Assembly (NCBI RefSeq): GCF_000017805.1
Contig: NC_009767.1
Location: forward strand, 4,567,001 to 4,631,000
Length of the DNA: 64,000 nucleotides
Source of the DNA: Roseiflexus castenholzii DSM 13941
GTDB lineage: Bacteria; Chloroflexota; Chloroflexia; Chloroflexales; Roseiflexaceae
Direction of reading: 5' to 3'
The translations under genes were made by a program, and so were the position numbers. Each line of letters starts with the position of its first letter. The stretch's first letter is position 1. This document shows positions 8,357 through 16,031 of this stretch, one piece after another. The notes below the pieces were generated by a model. It was not told where the DNA came from and did not search any database. It worked only from the letters and a program-made list of their open reading frames with translations.

Positions 8357-9097
8357 ATGACGAATACTCTTGACCGCGCCTCGCCGGTGCCGCTCTACTT
8401 TCAGCTCAAGCAGATCATCATTGAGAAGATTGAGCATAACGAATGGGATCCCGGTCAACCAATCCCCAGCGAACAGGAATTGCAAGATACGTATGGGTTG
8501 AGCCGCACGACGGTGCGGCAGGCATTGAGCGAGCTGGTCATCGAGGGACGTTTGGTGCGTCAACGTGGACGAGGCACATTTATCGTCCAGAATAAGTTGA
8601 CCCACACGCCGCAAAAGCCACAGGGGCTTGTGCGCTTAATGATCGATCGTGGGTTGCGCCCCGGCTGGCGAGTGCTGAGCCTTGAATGGACAACGCCGCC
8701 TTACGAGGTGCAGCATCTATTGCAGATCGAACCCGATACCCAAGCCCTGTATATTCGCCGGTTGCGTTTGGCCAGCGACCAACCGATTGGATACCACCAG
8801 GTGTGGCTGCCCCCCGGTATCGCCGGACAGATCAATCACGACGCGTTACAAGAGGGGGACTCGCTGGCCTATTTACGACACTTGCCGGCAGTAGCGCGTG
8901 GACATACCATCCGTACCATCGAAGCGATTGCTGCTGAGGCCGCCGAAGCTGAATTGCTCGGCATCAGTGAAGGCGAACCATTGCTGTTAATCCAGCGTCT
9001 GTTGTGCGACAGCGATGGGATACCGATCGAACTCATGGAAGCGCTCTACTGCGGCAATCAGTTTAAGTATCAAATCATTCTGCCGAATGCAGAATAG
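8357..9097 (+). CDS. GntR family transcriptional regulator, HutC subfamily
   Basis: A 246-residue DNA-binding regulator. The N-terminal winged helix (about residues 8-75) reads PVPLYFQLKQIIIEKIEHNE, then IPSEQELQDTYGLSRTTVRQ, the classic GntR helix-turn-helix, and a wing with RQRGRGTFI. The C-terminal part (about 90-240) is a UTRA ligand-binding domain, with RRLRLASDQPIGYHQVWLP and an ending EALYCGNQFKYQI typical of HutC-type sensors. I choose the ATG at 8357 over an upstream TTG at 8315. It sits in the middle of the island, beside operator C and between the two minus-strand gene blocks. It is the obvious candidate to bind the four 16-bp palindromes, probably as a repressor released by a pathway intermediate. 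Confidence 0.9.
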   Translation: MTNTLDRASPVPLYFQLKQIIIEKIEHNEWDPGQPIPSEQELQDTYGLSRTTVRQALSELVIEGRLVRQRGRGTFIVQNKLTHTPQKPQGLVRLMIDRGLRPGWRVLSLEWTTPPYEVQHLLQIEPDTQALYIRRLRLASDQPIGYHQVWLPPGIAGQINHDALQEGDSLAYLRHLPAVARGHTIRTIEAIAAEAAEAELLGISEGEPLLLIQRLLCDSDGIPIELMEALYCGNQFKYQIILPNAE

Positions 9098-9111
9098 CCT
9101 TGACGCAGCCG

Positions 9112-9966
9112 TTAACGACACGCGCTATGACGGTGAACGTACAGACGGAATGTCTCTACTCGTTCTAAGCGACCGGCGCGATAATACTGTCGCCAGCCGT
9201 TGATCGTCTCAGTAGCGCCATCGCAAATTTCCACAAAGTGCATACTCTGTTCAGGCGCCGCAAATATCTCTCCTTCCATCAACGCCCCGATCCGCCATAC
9301 GAAACCGCTGCCATCGCCGCTTATCTGCGCCGTGCGCCCCTCGGAATCAAAGCGTAGCGTCATGTCGCCGGCCGGTGTTGTTTCGGTGATGTACGGCAAA
9401 CAATACCTGCGCGTGAGCGGCATGGTCGCCATCACCGCGCCATCTGGCGACAGGTGCTGCGTCTGGCCATACCAATCGGTCGCAATAGTTTCGGCTGGTC
9501 TATCTGGGAGCACCGGCCAGTCGCTCTGGGCGGCAGTCGGGATGGCTACGCCGACAATGCAAGCAATCGGCGCCGGTCCAACAAAAAAGCGCCCTCCGGT
9601 GAGCTGGCGCTCTGGGGTCACGAACAGCGAGAAAGAACGGAACAGCTTGCCAAATCGGGGCCAGCATCCGCGCCCTATCAGGAGTCCATCGCCCCATGTT
9701 TCACCGTGTCCGATCACATCAGGACCAAGGTAGCGACGTAATCGCCCATCGATGCTCAGATCAAAGACCCATTCACCGGCAAAATCCGCCATAGGATGCG
9801 TATGAAAAGTCGGACCAGGGTCGCACTGCTGAAACACTCGAATCCGCCCCTCAGTGAGGAGCTGCAAGGTGCGACGCTGGCGAACGATGCCAATCGCTTG
9901 CCCATCAGACGAGTACACGTACTCGCTGACGAGCCAATCACCGACAAATTGATCTGACGATCCCAT
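9112..9966 (-). CDS. Uncharacterised protein, possibly lipocalin-like
   Basis: A 284-residue protein of unknown function. It opens VGDWLVSEYVYSSDGQAIGI, a G-x-W start like lipocalin-type barrels, and is dominated by alternating hydrophobic strands. It shares the tract GRLRRYLGPDVIGHGE with RRYLGPANVGYAEV in the protein encoded at 9983, so the two are probably distant paralogues. The ATG at 9966 follows the upstream gene by 16 bases; the longer reading frame beginning at 10077 would overlap that gene by 95 bases and is not used. It is the last gene of the minus-strand operon running from 12701, and ends 14 bases from the convergent GntR gene. A carrier role for a hydrophobic compound is a guess. 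Confidence 0.6.
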   Translation of the reverse strand: MGSSDQFVGDWLVSEYVYSSDGQAIGIVRQRRTLQLLTEGRIRVFQQCDPGPTFHTHPMADFAGEWVFDLSIDGRLRRYLGPDVIGHGETWGDGLLIGRGCWPRFGKLFRSFSLFVTPERQLTGGRFFVGPAPIACIVGVAIPTAAQSDWPVLPDRPAETIATDWYGQTQHLSPDGAVMATMPLTRRYCLPYITETTPAGDMTLRFDSEGRTAQISGDGSGFVWRIGALMEGEIFAAPEQSMHFVEICDGATETINGWRQYYRAGRLERVETFRLYVHRHSACR

Positions 9967-9982
9967 GTGCGTGCCATTACGA

Positions 9983-10882
9983 TTACGATGATGGCGTAAA
10001 TGATAAGAAGCCGTATTCGATGCCGATCCGTTCGCTGCCGCGATACCAATAACGCAATACCGCTTTGGCGCTGCCATCGTGCAGAACGACCTCGCGGAGC
10101 CAACACCGCAAGCCGCTGGACAGGATGTGCAAGCAGCCGCTGCGGGCGCGTCCGCCGCTCAGACTGTAGCTGCCGGCCAATGCCTGATCCTGGAGCGACC
10201 ACGCGAGGTAACCATCGGTGTGCAGATCGCAGCTCACCGGTTCTGGATGAACGATACCGCCGCTCCATACCATGTGCAACCCGTCGGCCCGTGGCTGCAC
10301 CTGTTCAACAACCTCGCTCGCACCGATCAGTTGCCGAGATTGGTCGCGCGCAGTGAGCGTGCCGCGCCATGTGCCGGCGCGGTGGAGCAGGATGGCGCCG
10401 CGACCGGCGGTTGGGTCGGCAGCCAGATCGTGCGATGTCCCACTAACTAACGCCGGTATGAGGGGATGGCCAGCGGTCATCCGCTCATGTTGGCCAACCA
10501 CTGTATAGAGCATCTGCTCACCACGACTCATCAAAGCCAACGAGAGTTGCGTATTGCCGTCCGGTAAGATGAAAAGCACGAACCGCTGGCTTAGCCCAAG
10601 TGCTGGCCAGTAAGCGTTCGCGTCTACGATATTCCTATCAATGACTTCGGCATACCCCACATTAGCCGGCCCAAGGTACCGGCGGTAATCCCCATGGTCG
10701 CTGATGGAGTACGTTCCGACGTGTTTGAAGGGACCAATGAAGGCGACATCGATTTGAACACGGTTCTCATCGAGGCGCTGCACATGGCGCATATCGACAC
10801 CGTTGCCGAGGAAGCGACCCGATCCGTCGAAAACCTCGGCGCTGCCCGACCATTGTCCGATCCCCTGCTGAAAACTCTGCAT
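9983..10882 (-). CDS. Uncharacterised protein, paralogue of the 9112 product
   Basis: A 299-residue protein with no recognised enzyme motif. It begins MQSFQQGIGQWSGSAEVFD, again with a short G-x-W-x-G block, and appears to contain two similar barrel-like halves; the second begins near HRAGTWRGTLTARDQSRQ. It is predicted soluble with no signal peptide. AAGGAG stands 9 bases before the ATG at 10882, supporting this start. It is tightly spaced between the DUF3891 gene (13-base gap) and its paralogue at 9112 (16-base gap). The two G-x-W-x-G blocks suggest an internal duplication of a DUF3598 or lipocalin-like module. Function unknown. Confidence 0.6.
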   Translation of the reverse strand: MQSFQQGIGQWSGSAEVFDGSGRFLGNGVDMRHVQRLDENRVQIDVAFIGPFKHVGTYSISDHGDYRRYLGPANVGYAEVIDRNIVDANAYWPALGLSQRFVLFILPDGNTQLSLALMSRGEQMLYTVVGQHERMTAGHPLIPALVSGTSHDLAADPTAGRGAILLHRAGTWRGTLTARDQSRQLIGASEVVEQVQPRADGLHMVWSGGIVHPEPVSCDLHTDGYLAWSLQDQALAGSYSLSGGRARSGCLHILSSGLRCWLREVVLHDGSAKAVLRYWYRGSERIGIEYGFLSFTPSS

Positions 10883-10895
10883 AGCCCGTTGCTCC

Positions 10896-11711
10896 TTATG
10901 CCGGTATCAGCGTGTACCATTGCTCGGTCAACGGCAATGAAGCAAAGAGCGCCGCGACATCGACGTCGGCCGGCTGTGGCGTCATCAGACGACCGCGACA
11001 ACACACAGTTACTTGTGCTGTTGCGAAGGGCCAGGGCGCGACAGTAGCGACATCAGATGCGACCGGTGTGACAGTCAGCGTTGTATCACGCACGCCGTTA
11101 ACCGGAACATGGAGAAACTGTGTTGGCACACGCGCTGCGGCATGCGTTGTCTGAAAAAAGAGGGCCAGGGTGTCGAACAGTTGCAGCAGTTTGTAGGACC
11201 AAAACAGCCGACCATCCTCAGCCCATGCCGCAGTAACGGGATTACTGCGCAAGGTCTGCTTCAAACGCTCTTGGCGACGTAATTCAGCGTCAAGCATCGC
11301 CTGCACCGCAGGCCGTTGCGCCGGCTCAATCGCATTGATGAAAATCTTATCGGATAGCCCGTAGCGGCCGTTATACAGTCCCCACGAGTGCATGCTTGAC
11401 AGAATGCCGCAGAAAGGATGATGGCGCTCATTGAAATTCGGTGATTGTTGACTGGTGATCATGAGCCGGTCTAACGGCGTTTTGGTCAGATGATATACGA
11501 GGCCGGTGTGCGGATCGCGATCCGGGGCTGCATCGACATCCGCCCATCCTTCATCATGATGAGTAATCGTGTAGACGATCAAATCCCACGGTTCAGGGCG
11601 AGCAAATTGTTCATTGCCGAACAGTGCAGCCAATTCGCCCGACATCCGAGCGTGATCGATCTGGGTGACGACAAAGTGAGGCGCACCGGCCGACGCAGTC
11701 TGTACAATCAT
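10896..11711 (-). CDS. DUF3891 family protein
   Basis: A 271-residue protein matching the DUF3891 pattern. An N-terminal segment VVTQIDHARMSGELAALFGN is followed by TITHHDEGWADVDAAPDRD, a histidine- and aspartate-rich block that could bind metal. Then come SSMHSWGLYNGRYG and a W-S-Y-K-L-L-Q-L-F-D helix near residue 175. The arrangement H-D-E-G-W and a later S-x-H suggests a distant HD-type metal fold, but catalysis has not been shown for this family to my knowledge. It lies 5 bases after the gene at 11717 and 13 before the one at 9983, in the operon headed by operator D. Confidence 0.7.
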   Translation of the reverse strand: MIVQTASAGAPHFVVTQIDHARMSGELAALFGNEQFARPEPWDLIVYTITHHDEGWADVDAAPDRDPHTGLVYHLTKTPLDRLMITSQQSPNFNERHHPFCGILSSMHSWGLYNGRYGLSDKIFINAIEPAQRPAVQAMLDAELRRQERLKQTLRSNPVTAAWAEDGRLFWSYKLLQLFDTLALFFQTTHAAARVPTQFLHVPVNGVRDTTLTVTPVASDVATVAPWPFATAQVTVCCRGRLMTPQPADVDVAALFASLPLTEQWYTLIPA

Positions 11712-11716
11712 CGGCG

Positions 11717-12169
11717 CTACTCCTGAATACCATCGACCCGTACAAAATCTTGAATCTGGAACACGACGGTCTGCCCATCACGCACTTTGTGGGTCATGAT
11801 GCGACGGGTGTTGCGGTCGAGAAAGTAATGATTGTTGTACACCGTGGTGTTTGTGACCGCACTTTCAATGGTAAAAATGTAGTTGTAAGCAGTCAATCGA
11901 GCGCCGATGATTTTAACTTGTGGGCTTTCAGCATAACAGGTGAGACCTTCAACCGTGATGTCAGTTTCATAGATCGTTTCACCAACGCCATACAAATTCT
12001 CAAAATGCTCGTGGAGATGCCACGTATTCGGTCCGATCCAGTAGACGTTCATATGAACCGCTGAGCTTTCGAGAAAGCGTCCTTGCGGATCAAACGTCTT
12101 GCACAAACCCTCCCAGCGTCCCATAAAGCACTGGTAAGGCCGTTCCGATGCTGTGCCATAATCGTACAT
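11717..12169 (-). CDS. DUF3598/lipocalin-like small protein
   Basis: A 150-residue protein with the same plan as the 4050 product. It starts MYDYGTASERPYQCFMGRWE, giving the G-x-W-x-G block MGRWEGLCKTFDPQGRFLES, then alternating strands through WIGPNTWHLHEHFENLYG and RRIMTHKVRDGQTVVFQI. I take the ATG at 12169, which has AAGGAGGG about 5 bases upstream, over an ATG at 12202 that lacks a site. It lies between the DUF296 gene and the DUF3891 gene. It may bind a lipophilic intermediate or act as an isomerase or hydratase of barrel type; nothing specific can be shown. Confidence 0.65.
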   Translation of the reverse strand: MYDYGTASERPYQCFMGRWEGLCKTFDPQGRFLESSAVHMNVYWIGPNTWHLHEHFENLYGVGETIYETDITVEGLTCYAESPQVKIIGARLTAYNYIFTIESAVTNTTVYNNHYFLDRNTRRIMTHKVRDGQTVVFQIQDFVRVDGIQE

Positions 12170-12224
12170 CCTGCCCTCCTTGTTCCATTTCCAATAAGCC
12201 ATCGAAACCGGGCGCGCTGACGCA

Positions 12225-12701
12225 TCACGAACAAGCGCCAGCGGTCAAACTCCAGAGCGGCAAGCCGGTGCGCCGATCAGGTTGGCGGATCAGCGCCAGG
12301 CCATCGTAACAATGAATGAGCGCTTCGACCGCATGGGCCGTTGCATACGCGACATGACCGCCAATCACGGTGACGCCGTGCAGGTGTTCCGCGTCTTGAT
12401 AGGCAAGAGTAAGGTGCAGATGGATGTGCGGTGTTTGGTTGTGCAGGCTTATCATGCCACTGCCGCCGATAATTTCAAGGTGACGGCGAAATACAAGCGG
12501 CGGCTTTTTTAGCCCGGTGGCAACATCGGTTTCGACAAGCGCAACCTCGCGCAACCCACCGAGCATGTGGACGATTGCTGCGGTGATGTGATGCGTCATT
12601 GCAATTTCAGTCAGCGCCTGGTGCAGATCGGCGCCATCGCATAGGACGACCGCCAGGACCCGATGGCGTGGAACTGCCTCTTGATGTGCGACGACCGGCA
12701 C
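12225..12701 (-). CDS. DUF296 (PPC domain) protein
   Basis: A 158-residue stand-alone PPC/DUF296 domain. The block HNQTPHIHLHLTLAYQDAEH followed by GVTVIGGHV shows the histidine triad seen in prokaryotic PPC proteins, where three histidines can bind a metal; in plants the domain is joined to AT-hooks. The start is a GTG at 12701 with GAAGGAG 7 bases upstream. It is the first gene of the minus-strand operon reaching down to 9112, just behind operator D at 12739-12754. The prokaryotic role is unknown. Its position in a catabolic operon suggests a metabolic rather than DNA-binding job. Confidence 0.8.
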   Translation of the reverse strand: MPVVAHQEAVPRHRVLAVVLCDGADLHQALTEIAMTHHITAAIVHMLGGLREVALVETDVATGLKKPPLVFRRHLEIIGGSGMISLHNQTPHIHLHLTLAYQDAEHLHGVTVIGGHVAYATAHAVEALIHCYDGLALIRQPDRRTGLPLWSLTAGACS

Positions 12702-12719
12702 AATCGGCTCCTTCGTCTA

Positions 12720-12773
12720 TTGACAAGGTGAACACTATGTTGTAATGTTATAACAACTTACCTGAAACGTCAA
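12720..12773. promoter_or_regulatory. Operator D with divergent promoters
   Basis: The palindrome GTTGTAATGTTATAAC (12739-12754) lies between the divergent gene blocks starting at 12701 and 12807. A perfect TTGACA (12720-12725) points right, and TTGACG (12768-12773) points left. The -10 regions of both, though poor matches, fall inside or at the edge of the palindrome. One bound repressor would silence both operons. Assignment to the GntR regulator is inferred. Confidence 0.7.
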
Positions 12774-12806
12774 CTCGTCTCACACAACACTACGGAGCGT
12801 ATGCGT

Positions 12807-13280
12807 ATGCCAGCAATCGGAGAAAAGGCGCCCGACTTTATCGCAACGACACAGAGCGGCGAACCGTTTCAACTCTCTTCGTTACGTGGACAGAAGGTGG
12901 TGCTCTTCTTTTACCCCAAAGCCGACACCCCGACATGTACGACAGAAGCATGCAGTTTTCGTGATAGCTATGCCGAAATCCGTGCACGTAGCGCGATTGT
13001 GGTCGGGGTCAGTCCAGACACCGTGACGGCGCAGGCGGCATTTCACGATAAGCACCACCTTCCCTACCTCTTAGTCGCCGATGCCGACCATCGAGTGAGT
13101 GATCTCTATGGCGTGTGGGGAACACATCAGGTTCGGCGTGAAGACGGCACGGAGGTGACCTACACCGGTGTGTTGCGCACCACGTTCATTATTGATGAAC
13201 AGGGTGTTGTGCAACGAGTGTTTCCGAATGTGGACGTGCGTGAACATACTGCTGAAGTGTTGTCGGCGCTTGAGCAGTGA
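12807..13280 (+). CDS. bcp: Thioredoxin-dependent peroxiredoxin, Bcp/PrxQ type
   Basis: A 157-residue peroxidase that reduces hydrogen peroxide and organic hydroperoxides with thioredoxin. The thioredoxin fold opens with GEKAPDFIATTQSGEPFQLS and continues KVVLFFYPKADTPTCTTEAC, holding the peroxidatic cysteine (Cys44) and the nearby resolving cysteine (Cys49) five residues later, as in PrxQ/Bcp. The later strand TTFIIDEQGVVQRVF is also typical. Two ATGs compete; I use 12807 because GGAG is 9 bases away, while 12801 leaves only 3. It is the first gene of the plus-strand operon behind operator D. Its presence hints that a step in the pathway makes peroxide or a reactive aldehyde. Confidence 0.9.
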   Translation: MPAIGEKAPDFIATTQSGEPFQLSSLRGQKVVLFFYPKADTPTCTTEACSFRDSYAEIRARSAIVVGVSPDTVTAQAAFHDKHHLPYLLVADADHRVSDLYGVWGTHQVRREDGTEVTYTGVLRTTFIIDEQGVVQRVFPNVDVREHTAEVLSALEQ

Positions 13281-13298
13281 CACGATGCCGGAGCCGGT

Positions 13299-14192
13299 AT
13301 GACATTGCGCCTGCCTGCACAGGTTGATATTATCGAAGTCGGTTTGCGCGACGGCTTGCAAAATGAGGCGATCATCATTCCAACAGCAACTAAGATTGCG
13401 CTGATCCATCGGCTGATCGCAGCCGGTGTACGACATATTCAGGTAGCCTCTTTCGTGAATCCCCGACGTGTGCCGCAAATGGCGGATGCGGAATCGTTGT
13501 GCGCCGAACTCCCCCGATCACCCGGCGTCATCTATTCAGGTTTGGCGCTCAATGTGCGCGGGGTCGAACGGGCGGGCGCCGCCGGTCTGATGCAGGTTGA
13601 TATCGGTATTTCAGCCAGTGACACGCACAGTCGGAAAAATGCCGGTCTGAGTCTGACCGAGGCGCTCGAGCAGGTGGCGGCAATGGTGACGGCTGCACGC
13701 GCGCATGGTCTTGCCGTGCGAGCCGGTGTGCAGTGCGCATTTGGTTGTGTTTACGAAGGAAATATTCCGCTCGACCGGGTGGTGCGAATGGTTGATTATG
13801 TGCTGAGCCTTGGTGTGGATGAGTTAGCGCTGGCCGACTCGACCGGTATGGCAAACCCACGCCAGGTAGCGCACATGCTTGATACGGTGCTGCCGCGTGT
13901 GCATGTGCCGGTGACGCTCCATCTCCACGATACGCGCGGTATGGGGTTAGCCAATGTATTAATGGCATTGCAGTACGGCGTTACCCGGTTCGATACGGCT
14001 TTCGGCGGTCTTGGCGGTTGCCCGTTCATTGCCGGCGCTGCCGGCAACATTGCAACTGAAGATACGGTCTACATGCTCGAACAGGTGGGGATTGCCACTG
14101 CTATCGATTGGCGCAAGGCGGCTGAATGTTCGCGGATCATCAGTGCCTGCCTTGCCCGCGATTTGCCCGGTAAGCTCTATCGATTGCAGTAG
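13299..14192 (+). CDS. HMG-CoA lyase family protein (DRE-TIM lyase)
   Basis: A 297-residue TIM-barrel lyase of the HMGL-like family, which cleaves 3-hydroxy-3-methyl acyl-CoA by retro-Claisen reaction. It has EVGLRDGLQNE at 13-23 with the catalytic Arg17 and Asp18, metal-binding histidines in LHLHDTRGMG (His208, His210) and the mobile-loop cysteine in GGLGGCPF (Cys241) that is diagnostic for HMG-CoA lyases. Full length for bacterial HMG-CoA lyase. Downstream are LeuC/LeuD-type dehydratase subunits and a class III CoA-transferase, so the true substrate is more likely a branched hydroxy-diacyl-CoA made by these (3-hydroxy-3-methylglutaryl-CoA or citramalyl-CoA are candidates) than one from leucine breakdown. 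Close spacing (18 bases) to bcp shows the operon. Confidence 0.9.
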   Translation: MTLRLPAQVDIIEVGLRDGLQNEAIIIPTATKIALIHRLIAAGVRHIQVASFVNPRRVPQMADAESLCAELPRSPGVIYSGLALNVRGVERAGAAGLMQVDIGISASDTHSRKNAGLSLTEALEQVAAMVTAARAHGLAVRAGVQCAFGCVYEGNIPLDRVVRMVDYVLSLGVDELALADSTGMANPRQVAHMLDTVLPRVHVPVTLHLHDTRGMGLANVLMALQYGVTRFDTAFGGLGGCPFIAGAAGNIATEDTVYMLEQVGIATAIDWRKAAECSRIISACLARDLPGKLYRLQ

Positions 14193-14227
14193 TTGCGGCA
14201 TCGCCGCATACATTGCCGGATAACCAT

Positions 14228-15460
14228 ATGGGGCAAACGATTGCAGAAAAGGTTGTGTCGCACCATGCAGGGCGTCAGGTCATGGCGAACGAGATTGCAA
14301 TTGTTGCGATTGATGGCGCAATGGCAACCGACGCAACCGCTCCATTGGCGATTAAGGCCTTCCGTGAGATGGGTGGGGTTCGTTTGTGGGATCCGTCGCG
14401 TGTTGTGTTGGTGATTGACCATGCCGCTCCGGCGCCGAATGAGCAGGTGAGCAATCTTCACGCTCTGATGCGCGCCTTTGGGCGTGAGATGGGATGTGTC
14501 TTATATGATGTTGGCGAGGGTATCTGCCATCAGTTGATGGTTGAATATGATCACGTGCGTCCTGGCCAGATCATTCTTGGCGCCGATTCCCATACTCCAA
14601 CGTATGGGGCGCTTGGCGCGTTTGCTATGGGTGTCGGCTCAACCGATCTGGCAGCCGCATGGTTGACCGGAAAGACGTGGCTCAAGACGCCTGCAAGTAT
14701 CAAGATTGTGCTGGACGGCACGTTGCGCACCGGTGTGAGCGCGAAGGATCTCGTCTTATTTCTGGTCAGGCAGATTGGCGCTGATGGCGCACGGTATCAG
14801 GCGGTTGAGTTCACCGGTTCGGCAATTCGCTCATTGAGCCTCGCTTCGCGAATGACGCTGGCCAATATGACTGCTGAAATGGGGGCGCTGACGGCATTTG
14901 TCGACCTGCAAGGATTAGACTTGCCATACCGATTCGATCCAATTCACCCCGATCCGGATGCGGTCTATAGTGTTGTCTATTCATTCAACGTGGACCATCT
15001 GCTCCCACAAGTGGCTATTCCGCATGCGCCCAGCAATGTGGTTCCCATCGATGAAGTAGCGGGTACGCCGATCCAGATGGCATTCATCGGTTCTTGCACC
15101 AACAGTCGTCTCGAAGATCTGCGCGCAGCAGCAGCGGTATTACAAGGGCGCAAACTCGCCCCCGGCGTGCGCCTCATTATCGCGCCTGCATCACGGCAAG
15201 TCTTCATGATGGCGCTGCAAGACGGCACTATTGCCACTCTCACCGAATCGGGCGCAACCTTCATCACCGCCGGGTGTGGTCCTTGCGTCGGTACCCATCA
15301 GGGGATTCCCGGTAATGGCGAGAATGTCATCACCAGCACGAATCGCAACTTCCGGGGACGTATGGGTAATCCGCACGCCAGCATTTATCTCGCGTCGCCG
15401 GCAGTTGTGGCAGCTTCGGCACTGCGCGGCGTCATTACCGATCCTGCTGACGTACTCTGA
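14228..15460 (+). CDS. LeuC-like hydro-lyase large subunit (aconitase superfamily)
   Basis: A 410-residue catalytic large subunit of a two-subunit (de)hydratase. The three [4Fe-4S] cysteines are present: Cys290 in IGSCTNSRLEDL, and Cys350 and Cys353 in TAGCGPCVGTHQG. The N terminus MGQTIAEKVVSHHAG and the block LGADSHTPTYGALGAF are typical of archaeal-type isopropylmalate or homoaconitate dehydratases, and of 2,3-dimethylmalate dehydratase. I use the ATG at 14228 because family proteins begin here; a TTG at 14213 is in frame. The small subunit follows 9 bases later. With no other leucine genes nearby, a role on a dicarboxylate of this pathway, such as citraconate, mesaconate, dimethylmaleate or methylglutaconate, is more likely than leucine synthesis. 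Confidence 0.88.
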   Translation: MGQTIAEKVVSHHAGRQVMANEIAIVAIDGAMATDATAPLAIKAFREMGGVRLWDPSRVVLVIDHAAPAPNEQVSNLHALMRAFGREMGCVLYDVGEGICHQLMVEYDHVRPGQIILGADSHTPTYGALGAFAMGVGSTDLAAAWLTGKTWLKTPASIKIVLDGTLRTGVSAKDLVLFLVRQIGADGARYQAVEFTGSAIRSLSLASRMTLANMTAEMGALTAFVDLQGLDLPYRFDPIHPDPDAVYSVVYSFNVDHLLPQVAIPHAPSNVVPIDEVAGTPIQMAFIGSCTNSRLEDLRAAAAVLQGRKLAPGVRLIIAPASRQVFMMALQDGTIATLTESGATFITAGCGPCVGTHQGIPGNGENVITSTNRNFRGRMGNPHASIYLASPAVVAASALRGVITDPADVL

Positions 15461-15469
15461 GGAGGCTCA

Positions 15470-15982
15470 ATGAGCGTCTTTCGCGGCATCGCCCACGTCT
15501 ATGGCGATAACATCGATACTGATCGCATTATTCCCGGCAAATACACCAAGACGCTCGATGCGCAGACGCTGGCAGCGCATGTGCTCGAGGACCTTGATCC
15601 CAACTTCGCCAGCCGAGTGCGTCCGGGTGATGTGTTCGTCGCCGGCTATCATTTTGGCGCCGGCAGTTCCCGAGAACAGGCGGCAATCGCTCTGAAAGTT
15701 GCCGGGATCAGTGTGGTGATTGCTCGTTCCTTTGCCGGTATCTTTTATCGCAATGCGATCAATATCGGGTTACCTTTGGTCGAAGCGCCTGATCACGCTA
15801 TTCTGGACGGCCATTGTGTATGGGTTGATCTTGAGCAAGGTCTGGTGGTTGATGAAACCTCCGGTTGCGTCTATCGTAGCGCCAGAATGCCGCCGGTGAT
15901 GGTGGCGATTTTGCGCGCAGGCGGGTTGGTCAACTATCTACGTCAATATGGCGATTACGAGATGGAATGCGCAGCGACTTAA
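15470..15982 (+). CDS. LeuD-like hydro-lyase small subunit
   Basis: A 170-residue swivelling small subunit that pairs with the 14228 product. It has the expected GDNIDTDRIIPGKY start block, the AGYHFGAGSSREQAAIAL motif at about 60-77 with the substrate-binding serine and arginine, and the strand VVIARSFAGIFYRNAINIG. The segment YTKTLDA, just after the start block, belongs to the flexible loop whose sequence sets substrate choice among isopropylmalate, homoaconitate and dimethylmalate enzymes. A strong GAGGAGG lies 5 bases before the ATG. The coding sequence ends 49 bases before the CoA-transferase start. Confidence 0.9.
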   Translation: MSVFRGIAHVYGDNIDTDRIIPGKYTKTLDAQTLAAHVLEDLDPNFASRVRPGDVFVAGYHFGAGSSREQAAIALKVAGISVVIARSFAGIFYRNAINIGLPLVEAPDHAILDGHCVWVDLEQGLVVDETSGCVYRSARMPPVMVAILRAGGLVNYLRQYGDYEMECAAT

Positions 15983-16031
15983 CGGCGACAAGGCATCATT
16001 GCCAGCGGTAACACAAGCAAAGGAGCTGTCT

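Noticed and set aside
13299..15982. Leucine biosynthesis (leuA and leuCD)
   Set aside because: The 13299 product has the HMG-CoA-lyase cysteine loop GGLGGCPF and lacks the length and regulatory domain of isopropylmalate synthase; no leuB is present.
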